Under the pieces are notes generated by a model. It made no database searches, was not told where the DNA came from, and was given only the letters and a program-made list of their open reading frames with translations. Shown here one piece after another: positions 7,163-16,847 of a stretch of DNA of 53,157 nucleotides. The DNA is from Hyphomicrobiales bacterium (GTDB lineage: Bacteria > Pseudomonadota > Alphaproteobacteria > Rhizobiales > HXMU1428-3): positions 1 to 53,157 of the forward strand of contig JAEPQF010000005.1 of NCBI GenBank assembly GCA_017640685.1. Reading direction: 5' to 3'. The position numbers were made by a program, and so were the translations under genes. Position 1 is the stretch's first letter, and each line of letters starts with the position of its first letter.

Positions 7163-8689
7163 TTGAAACGGGTGTGTATCGTGTATCGTTCTAATCATTT
7201 TGAGTCCCAAAATGTTGGGCAGGGCCTTGCTGTAGGGAAAGACATTGCTAAAGACGTTACTGCTGAGCAATCATCAGTGAAGAGATCAAATCAGCAAATG
7301 CCGTTTACTTCGCATGTTAAAGCAATAAACTCACCTCACTTACCTGATCCACATTCAAATTCGCATCTCAGTTCAGCGCCTCACCTTACTGGTCGCATGC
7401 CTGCTGATGACCTTCATCACCAACAGACTAAAACAGCATTAGCTGGGGCCGTACCACCCCAAGCTTTATCAACGCCTCTTTCGCCCCCTTTAGAAAAAGA
7501 AGCTCCTTATAAAACTCGTTCTCTTCAGCAAAGCATTGAGCAATCAACTTTACCTCCAAGAGGAACGACTGAAACTTCCTTTAAAAATCAATTGATGCCT
7601 CATCAATCAGAAACTGATGAACAAATTAGTGACCTTTTCACAGCTATGGGGCGTGCTAGTCAGTTGAGCCAATCTCAATTGGCTGCTCGATTGCAAACCA
7701 CACCAGCTTTAATCTCAGCTCTTGAAAGTGGTGCCTTAAATGACTTGCCTGGATGGGAAGAGATTGAACCAGTGATTAGTCGTTATGCTGAATTTATGAA
7801 TATTGATGATCGCCCAATTTTACGCCGTATGCGAGAACAACTAACCGAACATTTTTTAACAAATATGACGGCAGATACACCCTCAACATTAGAAACATTG
7901 AAACCGAACACGCAAACACCGCCGCCTTTACAAAATGATTTTGTTCAAAATGGACAATCTTTAATGCCAAGCTCTGATATGAGTTTGAAAGCTTTTGCCA
8001 ATGGCAACCTTACAAATAAGAAAAATGTAGCGGATCAATTTCGTAATGGTATGACAGCTGAGCTCAATTCAGCCTCACAGCTTAATCCTCAATCACTTGA
8101 GGATCGATTTGCAGCCCTTACTTCTGCGGTAAGCAATTCTCAAAATTCATCGCATATTATTGCTCAGTCTCAAGCTCAGGCCCAGTCTCAAGCTCAACAA
8201 CTGGATACACGAACAGCCATTGCAGGGCTTAATTCAACTCCTCATCAGATGCAGGGATATGTTGACCAACAGCAACAAACTCCTCACATGGGACAGCAAG
8301 GCACTTACTCAAATCCGCAATTTTTAAATAATGGTACTCAAGTAAATGCCCAGCCAGCGATGGCACAAACAACTGCAAAGTCAAAAACTAAAAATAAATG
8401 GCTAAGAATTTTTGGTAATTTTGCGCTTGTAATGATCTTATTGGTTGGTTTTATTAATTGGCAACCAAACCGCTTCTGGTCTGGAGTTGACCAGCTTCCT
8501 AAACCGATTTCTAAATCCATTTACACTTTATTTGAGTTTGTCATGCCGGATCCTTTGGCATCAGTTTATCGCATGAATTGGGTCCATGTGGCAGATCCTC
8601 GTATGAGAAAAGCTGATAAATTGGCAGTTCCTGCTGTTCGCAAACTGCCACGCCTTGATTTTTCAAAGCTAGGCTCCTTGAACAACTAG
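7163..8689 (+). CDS. Helix-turn-helix protein with single C-terminal transmembrane helix
   Basis: A long polar, Gln/Ser/Pro-rich N-terminal region (about 1-150) precedes an XRE-like helix-turn-helix at about 155-230 (SQLAARLQTTPALISALESG). A low-complexity Q-rich linker follows; it contains a 14-base direct repeat encoding QSQAQ twice near 8167-8198. One membrane helix (about 418-437, FALVMILLVGFINW) and a 70-residue C-terminal tail complete the protein. The layout, cytoplasmic HTH plus one membrane span, is like RodZ, though the periplasmic part has no RodZ domain I can recognise. A gene of this kind is often found between ptsP and prfA in Hyphomicrobiales. The start is unsure: TTG 7163 or GTG 7172. 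Function is unknown; a membrane-anchored DNA or cytoskeleton contact is a guess. Confidence 0.7.
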   Translation: MKRVCIVYRSNHFESQNVGQGLAVGKDIAKDVTAEQSSVKRSNQQMPFTSHVKAINSPHLPDPHSNSHLSSAPHLTGRMPADDLHHQQTKTALAGAVPPQALSTPLSPPLEKEAPYKTRSLQQSIEQSTLPPRGTTETSFKNQLMPHQSETDEQISDLFTAMGRASQLSQSQLAARLQTTPALISALESGALNDLPGWEEIEPVISRYAEFMNIDDRPILRRMREQLTEHFLTNMTADTPSTLETLKPNTQTPPPLQNDFVQNGQSLMPSSDMSLKAFANGNLTNKKNVADQFRNGMTAELNSASQLNPQSLEDRFAALTSAVSNSQNSSHIIAQSQAQAQSQAQQLDTRTAIAGLNSTPHQMQGYVDQQQQTPHMGQQGTYSNPQFLNNGTQVNAQPAMAQTTAKSKTKNKWLRIFGNFALVMILLVGFINWQPNRFWSGVDQLPKPISKSIYTLFEFVMPDPLASVYRMNWVHVADPRMRKADKLAVPAVRKLPRLDFSKLGSLNN

Positions 8690-8964
8690 GCCGTACATTG
8701 CCATTGGAAATGCTTGACGGTATTCTTTTTCTCATTAGAGCTAGTCATATCACTGTTAAAGTTTGAGTGAGATGCTTGTCTTTTTTTCATTATTCATTAT
8801 GGTCTAAGCTGGTTTTTATAGATATGAATGTGTTATTTACCTATGCATTCATCTCAAAAATCTAATGGAATAGCTGCCCCTTCATTTGACAATTGATATT
8901 CGCCTCTTGAACATCAGCCACTGTTCCAAAACAACAATAAATTTAAAAAAATAGGAGTGAGGCC

Positions 8965-10059
8965 ATGGCATCTGTGTCAGCTTTGCCAAAGGAAAAGCTT
9001 GAACAATTAGTTGCTCGTTGGGAAGTGGTGCAAACTGAACTTTCAGCCGGTCCTGCGCAAGATGTTTTTGTGAAACTTTCTCGTGAATTTGCTGAGCTTG
9101 ATCAGGTTGTTACTGAAATTAAAAGCTACTTTAGCACTGTGGAAGAAATTGACGGCCTCAATGAAATTCTCAGCGATGAGGATGCAGATGATGAAATGAA
9201 GCTTATGGCAACAGAAGAGCTTCAAGAACTAACGGCTAAAATCCCTGAGTTTGAGCAATCCATTCAAATTAAATTATTGCCGAAAGACGAAGCGGATAAT
9301 CGCAGTGCTATTCTTGAAGTGCGGGCAGGCACAGGCGGGGATGAAGCGGCGCTTTTTGCTGGTGACTTGTTTCGTATGTACCAACGCTATGCAGATCTTA
9401 AGGGGTGGAAGGTTGAGATTATGTCTTCCAATGAATCTGCGGTTGGTGGCTATAAAGAAATTATTGCGAGTGTCACTGGGGCGGGTGTATTCTCGCGTTT
9501 GAAATATGAATCTGGTGGACACCGTGTGCAACGGGTGCCGGAAACTGAGTCTGGCGGGCGCATTCACACTTCAGCGGCAACCGTAGCGGTGCTTCCTGAA
9601 GCTGAAGATGTTGACATTGATATTGAAGATAAAGACTTACGAATTGATGTGTTTCGCGCGAGTGGGCCTGGTGGACAATCAGTGAATACAACTGATAGTG
9701 CGGTTCGTATCACTCACTTGCCAACAGGTCTTATTGTTATTCAGCAAGATGAGAAATCTCAGCATAAAAACCGAGCCAAGGCGATGAAAGTTTTACGATC
9801 TCGCCTTTATGATGCTGAGCGCCAACGCCAAGAGGATGAACGCTCTGCTGAACGGCGCGGACAAATTGGCTCTGGTGATCGCTCGCAGCGTATTCGCACC
9901 TATAACTTTCCGCAGGGCCGGGTCACAGATCATCGGATTAATCTCACCTTACATAAACTTGAACAAACCCTTGCTGGTGAAGGCTTAGATGAAATTGTTG
10001 ATGCACTTGTAACCGAGGCGCAGGCTGAGCAATTGGCTGCGATGAATAGTCAAGATTAA
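8965..10059 (+). CDS. prfA: Peptide chain release factor 1
   Basis: RF1 reads UAA and UAG stop codons and triggers peptide release. The catalytic GGQ motif is in [18 protein letters not shown] (about residues 230-247). The stop-codon recognition tripeptide is in [19 protein letters not shown], where PET fills the PxT position of the RF1 class and separates it from RF2 (SPF). Length of 364 residues is normal. The start is well supported by AGGAG (8953-8957) seven bases before ATG 8965. It is followed after 54 bp by prmC, which methylates the GGQ glutamine. Confidence 0.97.
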   Translation: MASVSALPKEKLEQLVARWEVVQTELSAGPAQDVFVKLSREFAELDQVVTEIKSYFSTVEEIDGLNEILSDEDADDEMKLMATEELQELTAKIPEFEQSIQIKLLPKDEADNRSAILEVRAGTGGDEAALFAGDLFRMYQRYADLKGWKVEIMSSNESAVGGYKEIIASVTGAGVFSRLKYESGGHRVQRVPETESGGRIHTSAATVAVLPEAEDVDIDIEDKDLRIDVFRASGPGGQSVNTTDSAVRITHLPTGLIVIQQDEKSQHKNRAKAMKVLRSRLYDAERQRQEDERSAERRGQIGSGDRSQRIRTYNFPQGRVTDHRINLTLHKLEQTLAGEGLDEIVDALVTEAQAEQLAAMNSQD

Positions 10060-10113
10060 GTTCACAGCCATATTTTAAACTTATGTTTTGTGTTCGTTTT
10101 ATAGGGGTAAAGT

Positions 10114-11001
10114 TTGACCCATTTTTCTGTTAAAGCCACTCAACAAAAGCATCTTATGTCTGAACTCACTGACGCGTTTGAAAATGCATCTATAGAGACA
10201 GCTGCTTTGGATGCTCGGTTACTTTTGCAGCATGTCACGGGGCTTTCTCATAGTGATTTTATTTTACAGCAAGAGTTGGAGTTAACCTCCTCTCAACTCT
10301 CACAATTATCTGCTCTGGCCAGGCGCCGCCTTCATCGTGAACCAATCAGTCGGATTATTGGGCATAGTGAATTTTGGTCACTTCCTTTTCTTATTTCAAA
10401 AGACACGCTAGACCCTCGCCCTGATACGGAAACATTAATTGAGCACGCGCTTGAATTGATTGGAGCGCGAAAAAATGAACCGCTAAGATTGCTAGATTTG
10501 GGAACAGGTAGTGGTTGCATTCTTTTAAGTTTATTGCATGAGATTCCATTTGCGACTGGGCTTGGGGTAGATATCAACCCAGGTGCAATAGAAATTGCTC
10601 AGAAAAACGCACAAAAGTTGAGTTTAGAGACGCGGGCAAAGTTTCAAAAAAGCGATTGGTTTTCAACCCTTGAGGGAAAGTTTGATGTCATACTCTCCAA
10701 TCCTCCTTATATTCCAGAATCAGAGCTTGAAAATTTAATGCCAGAAGTTAAAAATTTTGACCCAGATTTGGCTTTAAATGGCGGGGAAACAGGCCTTCAA
10801 CCTTATGAATTGATTTTTAAAGAGGCCTTACAATTTTTAACTTCTGAAGGGTTTTTACTTCTTGAATTTGGACAAAACCAGGAAACTCAACTTATTGAAA
10901 TCTTGAATGAATCTAATCTGAAGCCATTTTTGGATTGTTATACCTTCAAAAAAGACTTAGCAGGCATCATTCGCACATTTGGAGCACAGTTTTCCTTTTA
11001 A
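10114..11001 (+). CDS. prmC: Release factor glutamine methyltransferase
   Basis: SAM-dependent N5-glutamine methyltransferase that modifies the GGQ glutamine of RF1 and RF2. Visible motifs are the SAM loop LLDLGTGSGCILLSLL (about 128-143), the substrate-binding ILSNPPYIPESEL with the NPPY signature (about 193-196), and the N-terminal RRLHREPISRIIGHSEFW and LDPRPDTETLIE. The start is TTG 10114, supported by AGGGG about 7 bases upstream; this gives 295 residues, normal for the family. The gene directly follows prfA, the usual pairing. Confidence 0.94.
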   Translation: MTHFSVKATQQKHLMSELTDAFENASIETAALDARLLLQHVTGLSHSDFILQQELELTSSQLSQLSALARRRLHREPISRIIGHSEFWSLPFLISKDTLDPRPDTETLIEHALELIGARKNEPLRLLDLGTGSGCILLSLLHEIPFATGLGVDINPGAIEIAQKNAQKLSLETRAKFQKSDWFSTLEGKFDVILSNPPYIPESELENLMPEVKNFDPDLALNGGETGLQPYELIFKEALQFLTSEGFLLLEFGQNQETQLIEILNESNLKPFLDCYTFKKDLAGIIRTFGAQFSF

Positions 11002-11885
11002 TTTATCGATTAAGTGAAAAAAAATCTTGGCGTTGAGGCTGAAAAAGGCTATGCTCTATTCGTTATTTGGCTGTTAGATTTATTTCCGGCCAGCTTTCTG
11101 ATTTGGGTGGGGGCACCCTGTTTCTCTGTTAACAATTCGCGGTTTTTTCGCTTGAAGCGTAATAGTAGATTTCAGAAACATTTTAACGCCGCATTTGTCT
11201 TCAAATCTGTTTTTATATATTGGAAGAACGTGGTTTAAGATTGCGGAATCTAATGATTGTTATGACGGCTAGCTTTTTGTGAAATTGATCTATGATCAAA
11301 TATTTGCCATTTTTGATTTGCTAGATTTAATAGAATTAATCGATAAATTTGTTTTAAACACACTTTGATTTCTGTGCTTAAAATTGAAAAATCACAGGTA
11401 ATATAGTCTCATAAAACAAATCATAACTTTAGAGGCCGAGGGATAAATACCAGCATTTTTAAACGGGATTTTATCTCTTATTTGTTAGGGACAAATTTAT
11501 TTAGAACATAGCTATAAGACTTTGGAGACAATAGTATCTCTATTTTGTGTCTTTTTTCCTTATTTAAATCGACACTAAATTTCACAAGCTAAGGGTGTGT
11601 GGACCTTAATTTCAGTTTGTGGTTCAAAGACAAAATATTCCTTTGAATTGTTTGGAGAATTATGTTTGTTTTCTGATGATTAATGTTTAACTTGCATCTG
11701 GATTTATTAGCTTTTCGCTGAAAATCACCACACCTTTTGATATTTATTTGTCATTATTAAAAGCCAATTAATAAAGGACATTGTCCTTGGACTTCTCTTT
11801 GAAACTTTTGTTTCTAAAACAGGGAATAACTTAGGCACTTGATGACTTTTTAACTTAAACCAAACTAAAAATTGAATGGAAGCCG
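11002..11885. other. Long AT-rich intergenic region upstream of the DUF4167 gene (884 bp)
   Basis: No convincing gene is present. The short frame at 11014-11238 begins with GTG, has no homology I can recall, and is unlikely to be real. A possible terminator is listed separately at 11526-11557. A short perfect hairpin AAGGAC-ATT-GTCCTT lies at about 11774-11788, near 100 bases before the DUF4167 start. The remaining 300 bases could be a long 5' leader of that gene. Confidence 0.5.
11526..11557 (+). terminator. Possible terminator in the prmC-DUF4167 gap
   Basis: AGACA pairs with TGTCT and ATAG with CTAT around a short loop, followed by six T residues at 11552-11557; the two stem halves have unequal internal bulges. 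It would end a transcript running out of prmC. The imperfect stem makes this uncertain. Confidence 0.35.
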
Positions 11886-12521
11886 ATGAGGCAAGCTCAA
11901 TCAAATCGACGTGGACGGGGAAGAAGCCGTAAGGCTCAAAACCCACTGACAAAAAATTATGAATCTAATGGGCCGGATGTAAAAATTCGTGGCACTGCAG
12001 CTCACATATCTGAGAAATATAATTCTCTTGCTCGTGATGCTCAGACATCTGGTGATACGGTTCGCCAGGAAAATTATTTCCAACATGCCGAGCATTATAA
12101 TCGGATCATTGCGGCCGCTCAGCAAAATAATCAAACAAATTCCGAGAAATCAGATGAGCAAACGGCTGAACAGAACTCTTCTGATGAAGCTGAACAGCAA
12201 GCAACCAATGGCCGGTCTCGTGGTGAAAATAGCCGTTCTGATGGACGAAAAAATAACCGCCGTCGCCGCCAAGATAATCGCTCACAAAGAACTAATGGTG
12301 ACGCTTCTGAAGAGGCTAAACAAGCCGTTACTGCAGAAGATGATAGTAATGATACCACTGCAGCTGAAAAGCCTGAGAAGAAACCTCGCGGAAGAGGGCG
12401 TCGTCGTTCTGAAACTCAAGTTGAAGTGATTGCTTCTGAGGAAACTGAGCAGCCAGTAGCTGAAACACCGCCATCTGAAAGTCCAGTTGTTGAAAATAAT
12501 GCGGATGATGCAGCTGCATAA
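11886..12521 (+). CDS. DUF4167 domain protein
   Basis: A 211-residue, strongly charged protein. The first 80 residues are the conserved DUF4167 domain: RRGRGRSRKAQNPLTKNYES, then GPDVKIRGTAAHISEKY and QENYFQHAEHYNRIIAAA. The rest is low-complexity, with Arg-rich runs (NNRRRRQDNRSQ, RGRGRRRS) between acidic Glu/Ala segments and probably disordered. The basic Arg/Gly-rich parts suggest nucleic-acid binding, but the function of the family is not known to me. The gene is widely conserved in Hyphomicrobiales between prmC and clpB. The start ATG 11886 has GGAAG close upstream and matches the family N-terminus. Confidence 0.9.
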   Translation: MRQAQSNRRGRGRSRKAQNPLTKNYESNGPDVKIRGTAAHISEKYNSLARDAQTSGDTVRQENYFQHAEHYNRIIAAAQQNNQTNSEKSDEQTAEQNSSDEAEQQATNGRSRGENSRSDGRKNNRRRRQDNRSQRTNGDASEEAKQAVTAEDDSNDTTAAEKPEKKPRGRGRRRSETQVEVIASEETEQPVAETPPSESPVVENNADDAAA

Positions 12522-12532
12522 TCCGCATTATT
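12495..12532. terminator. Large palindrome spanning the DUF4167 stop codon
   Basis: A perfect 12-bp inverted repeat (AATAATGCGGAT and ATCCGCATTATT) encloses 14 bases that are themselves almost a palindrome (ATGCAGCTGCAT). The hairpin contains the last codons and the TAA. There is no T run after it. It lies 27 bp from the end of the convergent MOSC gene and may act as a bidirectional transcription barrier or mRNA 3' end protector. Confidence 0.6.
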
Positions 12533-12558
12533 ATCGCGGCTAAATTTCATCTAGAAAT

Positions 12559-13362
12559 TCATGATAAAATCAATGCCGTATCATTCACTTTCAATTCACC
12601 GCCTTTGATGATTTTTCCATAAACACCAAAATTTTCATTATTGAAATGTTGTGTGAGCGTTGCCGGGATTGAGCGCCCTCTTTGCCCCGTTTCAAGGTCA
12701 ACATTAATTGCGGCACAGCGGCTTGTTTCGTCGATGATTTCAATCTCGACTTCTCCGATCTTAATGATTTTACCAACCCACTGTTTTTCCATCCAAGGTG
12801 TTGTTGTTTCCAATACAATATTTGAGCGGAACCGTTTCAAGTCCACTTTATCATTTAAAATCACCTCAAGGGCTTTGGCTGATGCGGTTGTGATGATATG
12901 AACGAGTGGCTCTGGGCAATCAGCAAAATGGTGGTTTGGAGCTGATTGCAATTTTGGCGGGCCTTTTAATTCTTCTTTCATGAAAGCTGCTATGAATTGC
13001 TCAATCATATTACGGCCGATTGATGTTGAGAGATTGCCTTTGGCAACCTGACGGCCTTCTCTAAAAATAGTTAGTGTTTCAGTTTCAGCCTCAAATTTTG
13101 TGTCGAGCCTTGCTAATCGCTCATGTTTCATCAGTGCTAAAAAATTAATTTTCGGCAGGAACTTAGGATCTTTTGCATTGAAACGAGATGGACCATTTTC
13201 AATCGCATAAGCTCGATCATAGGGAAAACATTGCCCGGTTTCAACGGTTACTGTATCTAGATCTTCAGCGGATAGACCTTTAACTGGATAACGATGGAGA
13301 GAATGAACAGAGATTTGCTCTTGATTTATATTATTGCCATCATCGCCGCTCTGGCTTGTCAT
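12559..13362 (-). CDS. MOSC domain protein (mARC-like)
   Basis: A 267-residue protein with an N-terminal MOSC beta-barrel (ISVHSLHRYPVKGLSAEDL, FPYDRAYAIENG) and the C-terminal MOSC domain (about 130-262). The domain's conserved cysteine, the expected molybdenum ligand, is in IIDETSRCAAINVDLETGQR. Proteins of this layout relate to eukaryotic mARC and bacterial YcbX, which bind molybdenum cofactor and reduce N-hydroxylated compounds. No fused ferredoxin domain is present, so an electron partner would be separate. The start ATG has AGAGG upstream. It is convergent with the DUF4167 gene and divergent from clpB. Confidence 0.85.
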   Translation of the reverse strand: MTSQSGDDGNNINQEQISVHSLHRYPVKGLSAEDLDTVTVETGQCFPYDRAYAIENGPSRFNAKDPKFLPKINFLALMKHERLARLDTKFEAETETLTIFREGRQVAKGNLSTSIGRNMIEQFIAAFMKEELKGPPKLQSAPNHHFADCPEPLVHIITTASAKALEVILNDKVDLKRFRSNIVLETTTPWMEKQWVGKIIKIGEVEIEIIDETSRCAAINVDLETGQRGRSIPATLTQHFNNENFGVYGKIIKGGELKVNDTALILS

Positions 13363-13614
13363 TTTTTTATCCTCTCAGCTTAAGGCTGAATTTAAGACAG
13401 CTGTACTTTCTTCTTATTTTAGCATTTATTTTTGCATAATGCCTCTTTAATTCGTTTCTTGGCAACATATATAATTGTTAGGGTCATAATGATTGCCTTA
13501 ATGGGATTATTTGACGCAGATCATATTTAAATTACATAAAAACACATAACTGTTTAGACACATGAAATTTGCCTTTCAAAGGGAATTTTTTGTGGGCATG
13601 AAGAGGCAGAAAAA

Positions 13615-16197
13615 ATGAAACAAGAACGTTATACGGACCGCGCAAAGACCATTGTTCAAGCGGCGCAACAAGAAGCGCTTGCCAATGATCATCAACAATT
13701 CACTCCCCTCCATTTACTAAAAGCCCTCCTGGAAGACCAAGATGGACTTACTGTTAATTTGATTACCAAAGCTGGTGGTAATGCCCAGCTTATTGGTGCG
13801 CAAGTGAGTGCCGCTCTTTCTAAAATACCAAAGGTTAGTGGCTCTGGTGCGGGGCAACTTTACATTGCGCCTGATATGGCGAAGCTTTTTAAAGCTGCTG
13901 AAGAGGTTGCTGATAAAGCTGGTGACAAGTTTGTTACTTCTGAGCGCTTATTGCTTGCAGCATGCCTTGAAGTTTCTAGTGAAGCAGGGCGCATTTTATC
14001 TGCTGGTGGGATTACCGCTCAAAAATTAAATGAAGCGATTAATGATATTCGCAAAGGGCGCACAGCTGACACGCAATCAGCTGAAGAGGGGTTTGATGCA
14101 CTCAAACGCTTTGCTCGGGACCTCACCGAGGAAGCAGCGAATGGTAAGCTTGATCCGGTGATTGGGCGCGAGGAAGAAATTCGCCGCACAGTGCAAGTGC
14201 TGTCTCGTCGCTCGAAGAACAATCCGGTTCTTATTGGTGAGCCTGGTGTTGGTAAAACAGCGATTATTGAAGGGCTGGCCCTTCGGATTGTTAATGGCGA
14301 TGTGCCTGAGAGTCTTAAAGGGAGACAACTTCTCTCGCTTGATATGGGCGCGTTGATTGCTGGTGCGAAATATCGCGGTGAATTTGAAGAACGGCTTAAG
14401 TCAGTTCTTTCTGAAGTGAAAGCAGCTGAAGGTGGGATTGTGCTCTTTATTGATGAGATGCACACCCTTATTGGCGCTGGTAAAACTGATGGTGCGATGG
14501 ATGCCTCTAACTTGCTTAAGCCTGCGCTTGCGCGCGGTGAGTTACACTGTGTTGGTGCAACGACATTGGATGAATATCAAAAGCATGTTGAAAAAGATGC
14601 CGCGTTAGCGCGGCGTTTCCAGCCGGTGTTTGTTTCTGAGCCAACTGTTGAAGACACGATTTCTATCTTGCGTGGCTTGAAGGAAAAATACGAGCTCCAT
14701 CACGGTGTGCGGATTTCTGACAATGCGCTTGTGGCTAGTGCCACCCTTTCTAACCGCTATATCACAGACAGGTTTTTGCCAGACAAAGCGATTGATCTGA
14801 TGGATGAAGCAGCGAGCCGTTTGCGCATGCAGGTTGAATCAAAACCAGAAGAGCTTGATGAACTTGACCGCCGCATCATTCAACTAAAAATTGAGCGCGA
14901 AGCTTTATTGAAAGAAAATGATGAAGCTTCGAAAGAGCGCTTGAAAAAGCTCAGTGAAGAACTTGCGAACTTTGAAGAGCAATCTCGTGCGCTCACCGAG
15001 CGGTGGGCGAGTGAAAAGGCCAAACTTTCTGACGCCAATAAAGTGAAAGAGCAACTTGACCAAGCACGCATTGAGCTTGAGCAAGCCCAGCGCGCCGGTG
15101 ACTTAGCCAAAGCAGGTGAGCTTTCTTATGGTGTGATCCCCGAGCTTGAGAAGCAACTTGCTGATAGTGCAAATACCGAGACGCCTTCTGACCTGATGGT
15201 GAATGAGGTGGTTCGTGAATCTGACATTGCAGGTGTTGTCTCTCGCTGGACTGGTGTGCCAGTTGACAAAATGCTTGAAGGTGAGCGTGAGAAGCTTCTT
15301 AAGATGGAAGAAGCGATTGGCACCCGAGTGATTGGCCAGGAAGATGCAGTGAAGTCGGTTTCAACGGCTGTTCGCAGAGCTCGGGCCGGTTTGCAAGACC
15401 CGAACCGCCCGATTGGTTCTTTCATGTTCCTCGGCCCAACTGGTGTGGGTAAGACAGAGCTGACGAAGGCTTTGGCAGAATTTCTCTTTGATGATGACAC
15501 GGCGATGGTTCGCATTGATATGTCTGAATTTATGGAGAAGCATTCTGTCGCTCGGCTCATCGGTGCGCCTCCTGGATATGTTGGTTATGAAGAAGGTGGT
15601 GTGCTCACTGAAGCTGTGCGCCGGCGGCCTTATCAAGTGATCTTGTTTGATGAGATTGAAAAAGCTCACACTGATGTTTTCAATGTGCTCTTGCAAGTCT
15701 TGGATGATGGTCGCTTGACAGATGGTCAAGGGCGGACGGTTGATTTCCGTAATACGCTTATCATCATGACATCTAACCTTGGCTCTGAACATCTGGTCAC
15801 GCTTAAAGAAGATGATGATGTTGAGTTGGTAGAAGCCAAGGTGATGCAGGAGGTTCGTGGTCATTTCCGGCCTGAGTTCCTTAACCGTGTGGATGAGGTG
15901 ATCTTGTTCCATCGTTTGAAGCGGGCTCAGATGGCAGCGATCGTGACCATTCAACTGAAGCGTTTACAAAAACTCTTGGACGAGCGCCAGCTCACACTCG
16001 TGCTTAGCGAGACTGCCACTGAGTGGCTTGCGAATAAAGGCTATGATCCTGCTTATGGTGCACGGCCCTTAAAGCGGGTTATTCAAAAACAAGTTCAAGA
16101 CCCCTTGGCTGAGAAGATCCTCGGCGGCGAAGTGCTCGACGGGCAAACCATCAAGGTTGATGTAGCTGATGGTGAGCTTAGTTTTGAAAGTGAATAA
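13615..16197 (+). CDS. clpB: ATP-dependent disaggregase ClpB
   Basis: Hexameric AAA+ chaperone that pulls polypeptides out of aggregates together with DnaK and small heat-shock proteins. The Clp N-domain covers about 1-150. Nucleotide domain 1 has Walker [14 protein letters not shown] (near 207) and Walker [17 protein letters not shown]. The middle coiled-coil domain (about 400-525, [17 protein letters not shown]), which separates ClpB from ClpA, is present. Nucleotide domain 2 has Walker [17 protein letters not shown] (near 607) and the [13 protein letters not shown] pore loop. Length of 860 residues is normal. The upstream 250 bp should carry a heat-shock promoter; I could not point to one with confidence. 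Confidence 0.98.
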   Translation: MKQERYTDRAKTIVQAAQQEALANDHQQFTPLHLLKALLEDQDGLTVNLITKAGGNAQLIGAQVSAALSKIPKVSGSGAGQLYIAPDMAKLFKAAEEVADKAGDKFVTSERLLLAACLEVSSEAGRILSAGGITAQKLNEAINDIRKGRTADTQSAEEGFDALKRFARDLTEEAANGKLDPVIGREEEIRRTVQVLSRRSKNNPVLIGEPGVGKTAIIEGLALRIVNGDVPESLKGRQLLSLDMGALIAGAKYRGEFEERLKSVLSEVKAAEGGIVLFIDEMHTLIGAGKTDGAMDASNLLKPALARGELHCVGATTLDEYQKHVEKDAALARRFQPVFVSEPTVEDTISILRGLKEKYELHHGVRISDNALVASATLSNRYITDRFLPDKAIDLMDEAASRLRMQVESKPEELDELDRRIIQLKIEREALLKENDEASKERLKKLSEELANFEEQSRALTERWASEKAKLSDANKVKEQLDQARIELEQAQRAGDLAKAGELSYGVIPELEKQLADSANTETPSDLMVNEVVRESDIAGVVSRWTGVPVDKMLEGEREKLLKMEEAIGTRVIGQEDAVKSVSTAVRRARAGLQDPNRPIGSFMFLGPTGVGKTELTKALAEFLFDDDTAMVRIDMSEFMEKHSVARLIGAPPGYVGYEEGGVLTEAVRRRPYQVILFDEIEKAHTDVFNVLLQVLDDGRLTDGQGRTVDFRNTLIIMTSNLGSEHLVTLKEDDDVELVEAKVMQEVRGHFRPEFLNRVDEVILFHRLKRAQMAAIVTIQLKRLQKLLDERQLTLVLSETATEWLANKGYDPAYGARPLKRVIQKQVQDPLAEKILGGEVLDGQTIKVDVADGELSFESE

Positions 16198-16204
16198 ATG
16201 ATAA

Positions 16205-16247
16205 AGGATACCTTTAATGAACAAAGCCAATGCATTAAGGGTGTCCT
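16205..16247 (+). terminator. Long hairpin after clpB
   Basis: AGGATACCTTTAATG pairs with CATTAAGGGTGTCCT over 15 bp (two wobbles) around a 13-base loop, starting 8 bases after the clpB stop. No T run follows on the plus strand, so it is not a canonical terminator, but a stem this long is unlikely by chance. It may stop or pause transcription into the next gene, or stabilise the clpB mRNA. Confidence 0.55.
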
Positions 16248-16274
16248 ATAAGAAAAAATCTAAAGAGGCATCTG

Positions 16275-16844
16275 TTGCAAAATTTAGATTTAGTAGAAAT
16301 ACCATGTAATTTTGTAGGGTCATTTAAGGTCGGGGATAACATATCTTACAATGTTGATATTCTGACAGAACTTTGTAAAGCAAATGAAGAAGATAGATTC
16401 AACAAGGTCATTGTATGCCAAGTTGGTTCAATACTTGAAGCTTGCCTTTCCGAGGTTATTTCAAGAGCTCAAAACTTTAACCGTGAAGGTGTAATATCTA
16501 TTACAGAAGAAGATCGTAGTGAAATTTCTCTAAAAAAAATCGATAAATTCAATACTGTGATAGACATAATGAAAAAATACCATATCCTTGATAAACTAGG
16601 CTCCGATATTTATGACGAACTACATCGAATAAGAAAATACAGAAATAAAATTCATATTCAAGATGATATAAATATCGGAGGTGTACCTCGAGATGAGATT
16701 GAAGCTTTTACTGCTGAGATTTTTAAATGGTCACTAAATTTAAACTTTAGGGTCGTAAAGTTTTTGAGTGAGGAGCTTCTTAGGCCCAAGCATCAAAGTT
16801 ATGTTCAGCCATTAAAAATACCTGTTCTAATTAAATCTGCTTGA
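16275..16844 (+). CDS. Hypothetical protein with possible HEPN-like helix
   Basis: A 189-residue soluble protein I do not recognise. Helices predominate, with KVIVCQVGSILEACLSEVIS near residues 55-74. The segment DELHRIRKYRNKIHI (about 115-129) has the Arg-x6-His pattern and RN element seen in HEPN or DUF4145-type domains, which often bind or cut RNA in defence and toxin systems. That is a motif-level resemblance only. The start is TTG 16275, supported by AAAGAGG 6-7 bases upstream. The gene stands alone between the clpB hairpin and a convergent gene ending 3 bp away. It looks AT-rich next to clpB, which suits an acquired gene. Confidence 0.6.
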   Translation: MQNLDLVEIPCNFVGSFKVGDNISYNVDILTELCKANEEDRFNKVIVCQVGSILEACLSEVISRAQNFNREGVISITEEDRSEISLKKIDKFNTVIDIMKKYHILDKLGSDIYDELHRIRKYRNKIHIQDDINIGGVPRDEIEAFTAEIFKWSLNLNFRVVKFLSEELLRPKHQSYVQPLKIPVLIKSA

Positions 16845-16847
16845 ATT

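Noticed and set aside
8167-8198. Short direct repeat in the HTH protein gene
   Set aside because: Two copies of a 14-base unit encoding QSQAQ within a Gln-rich linker; ordinary low-complexity coding DNA.
11014-11238. 74-codon plus-strand frame after prmC
   Set aside because: GTG start with no ribosome site and no recognisable family.
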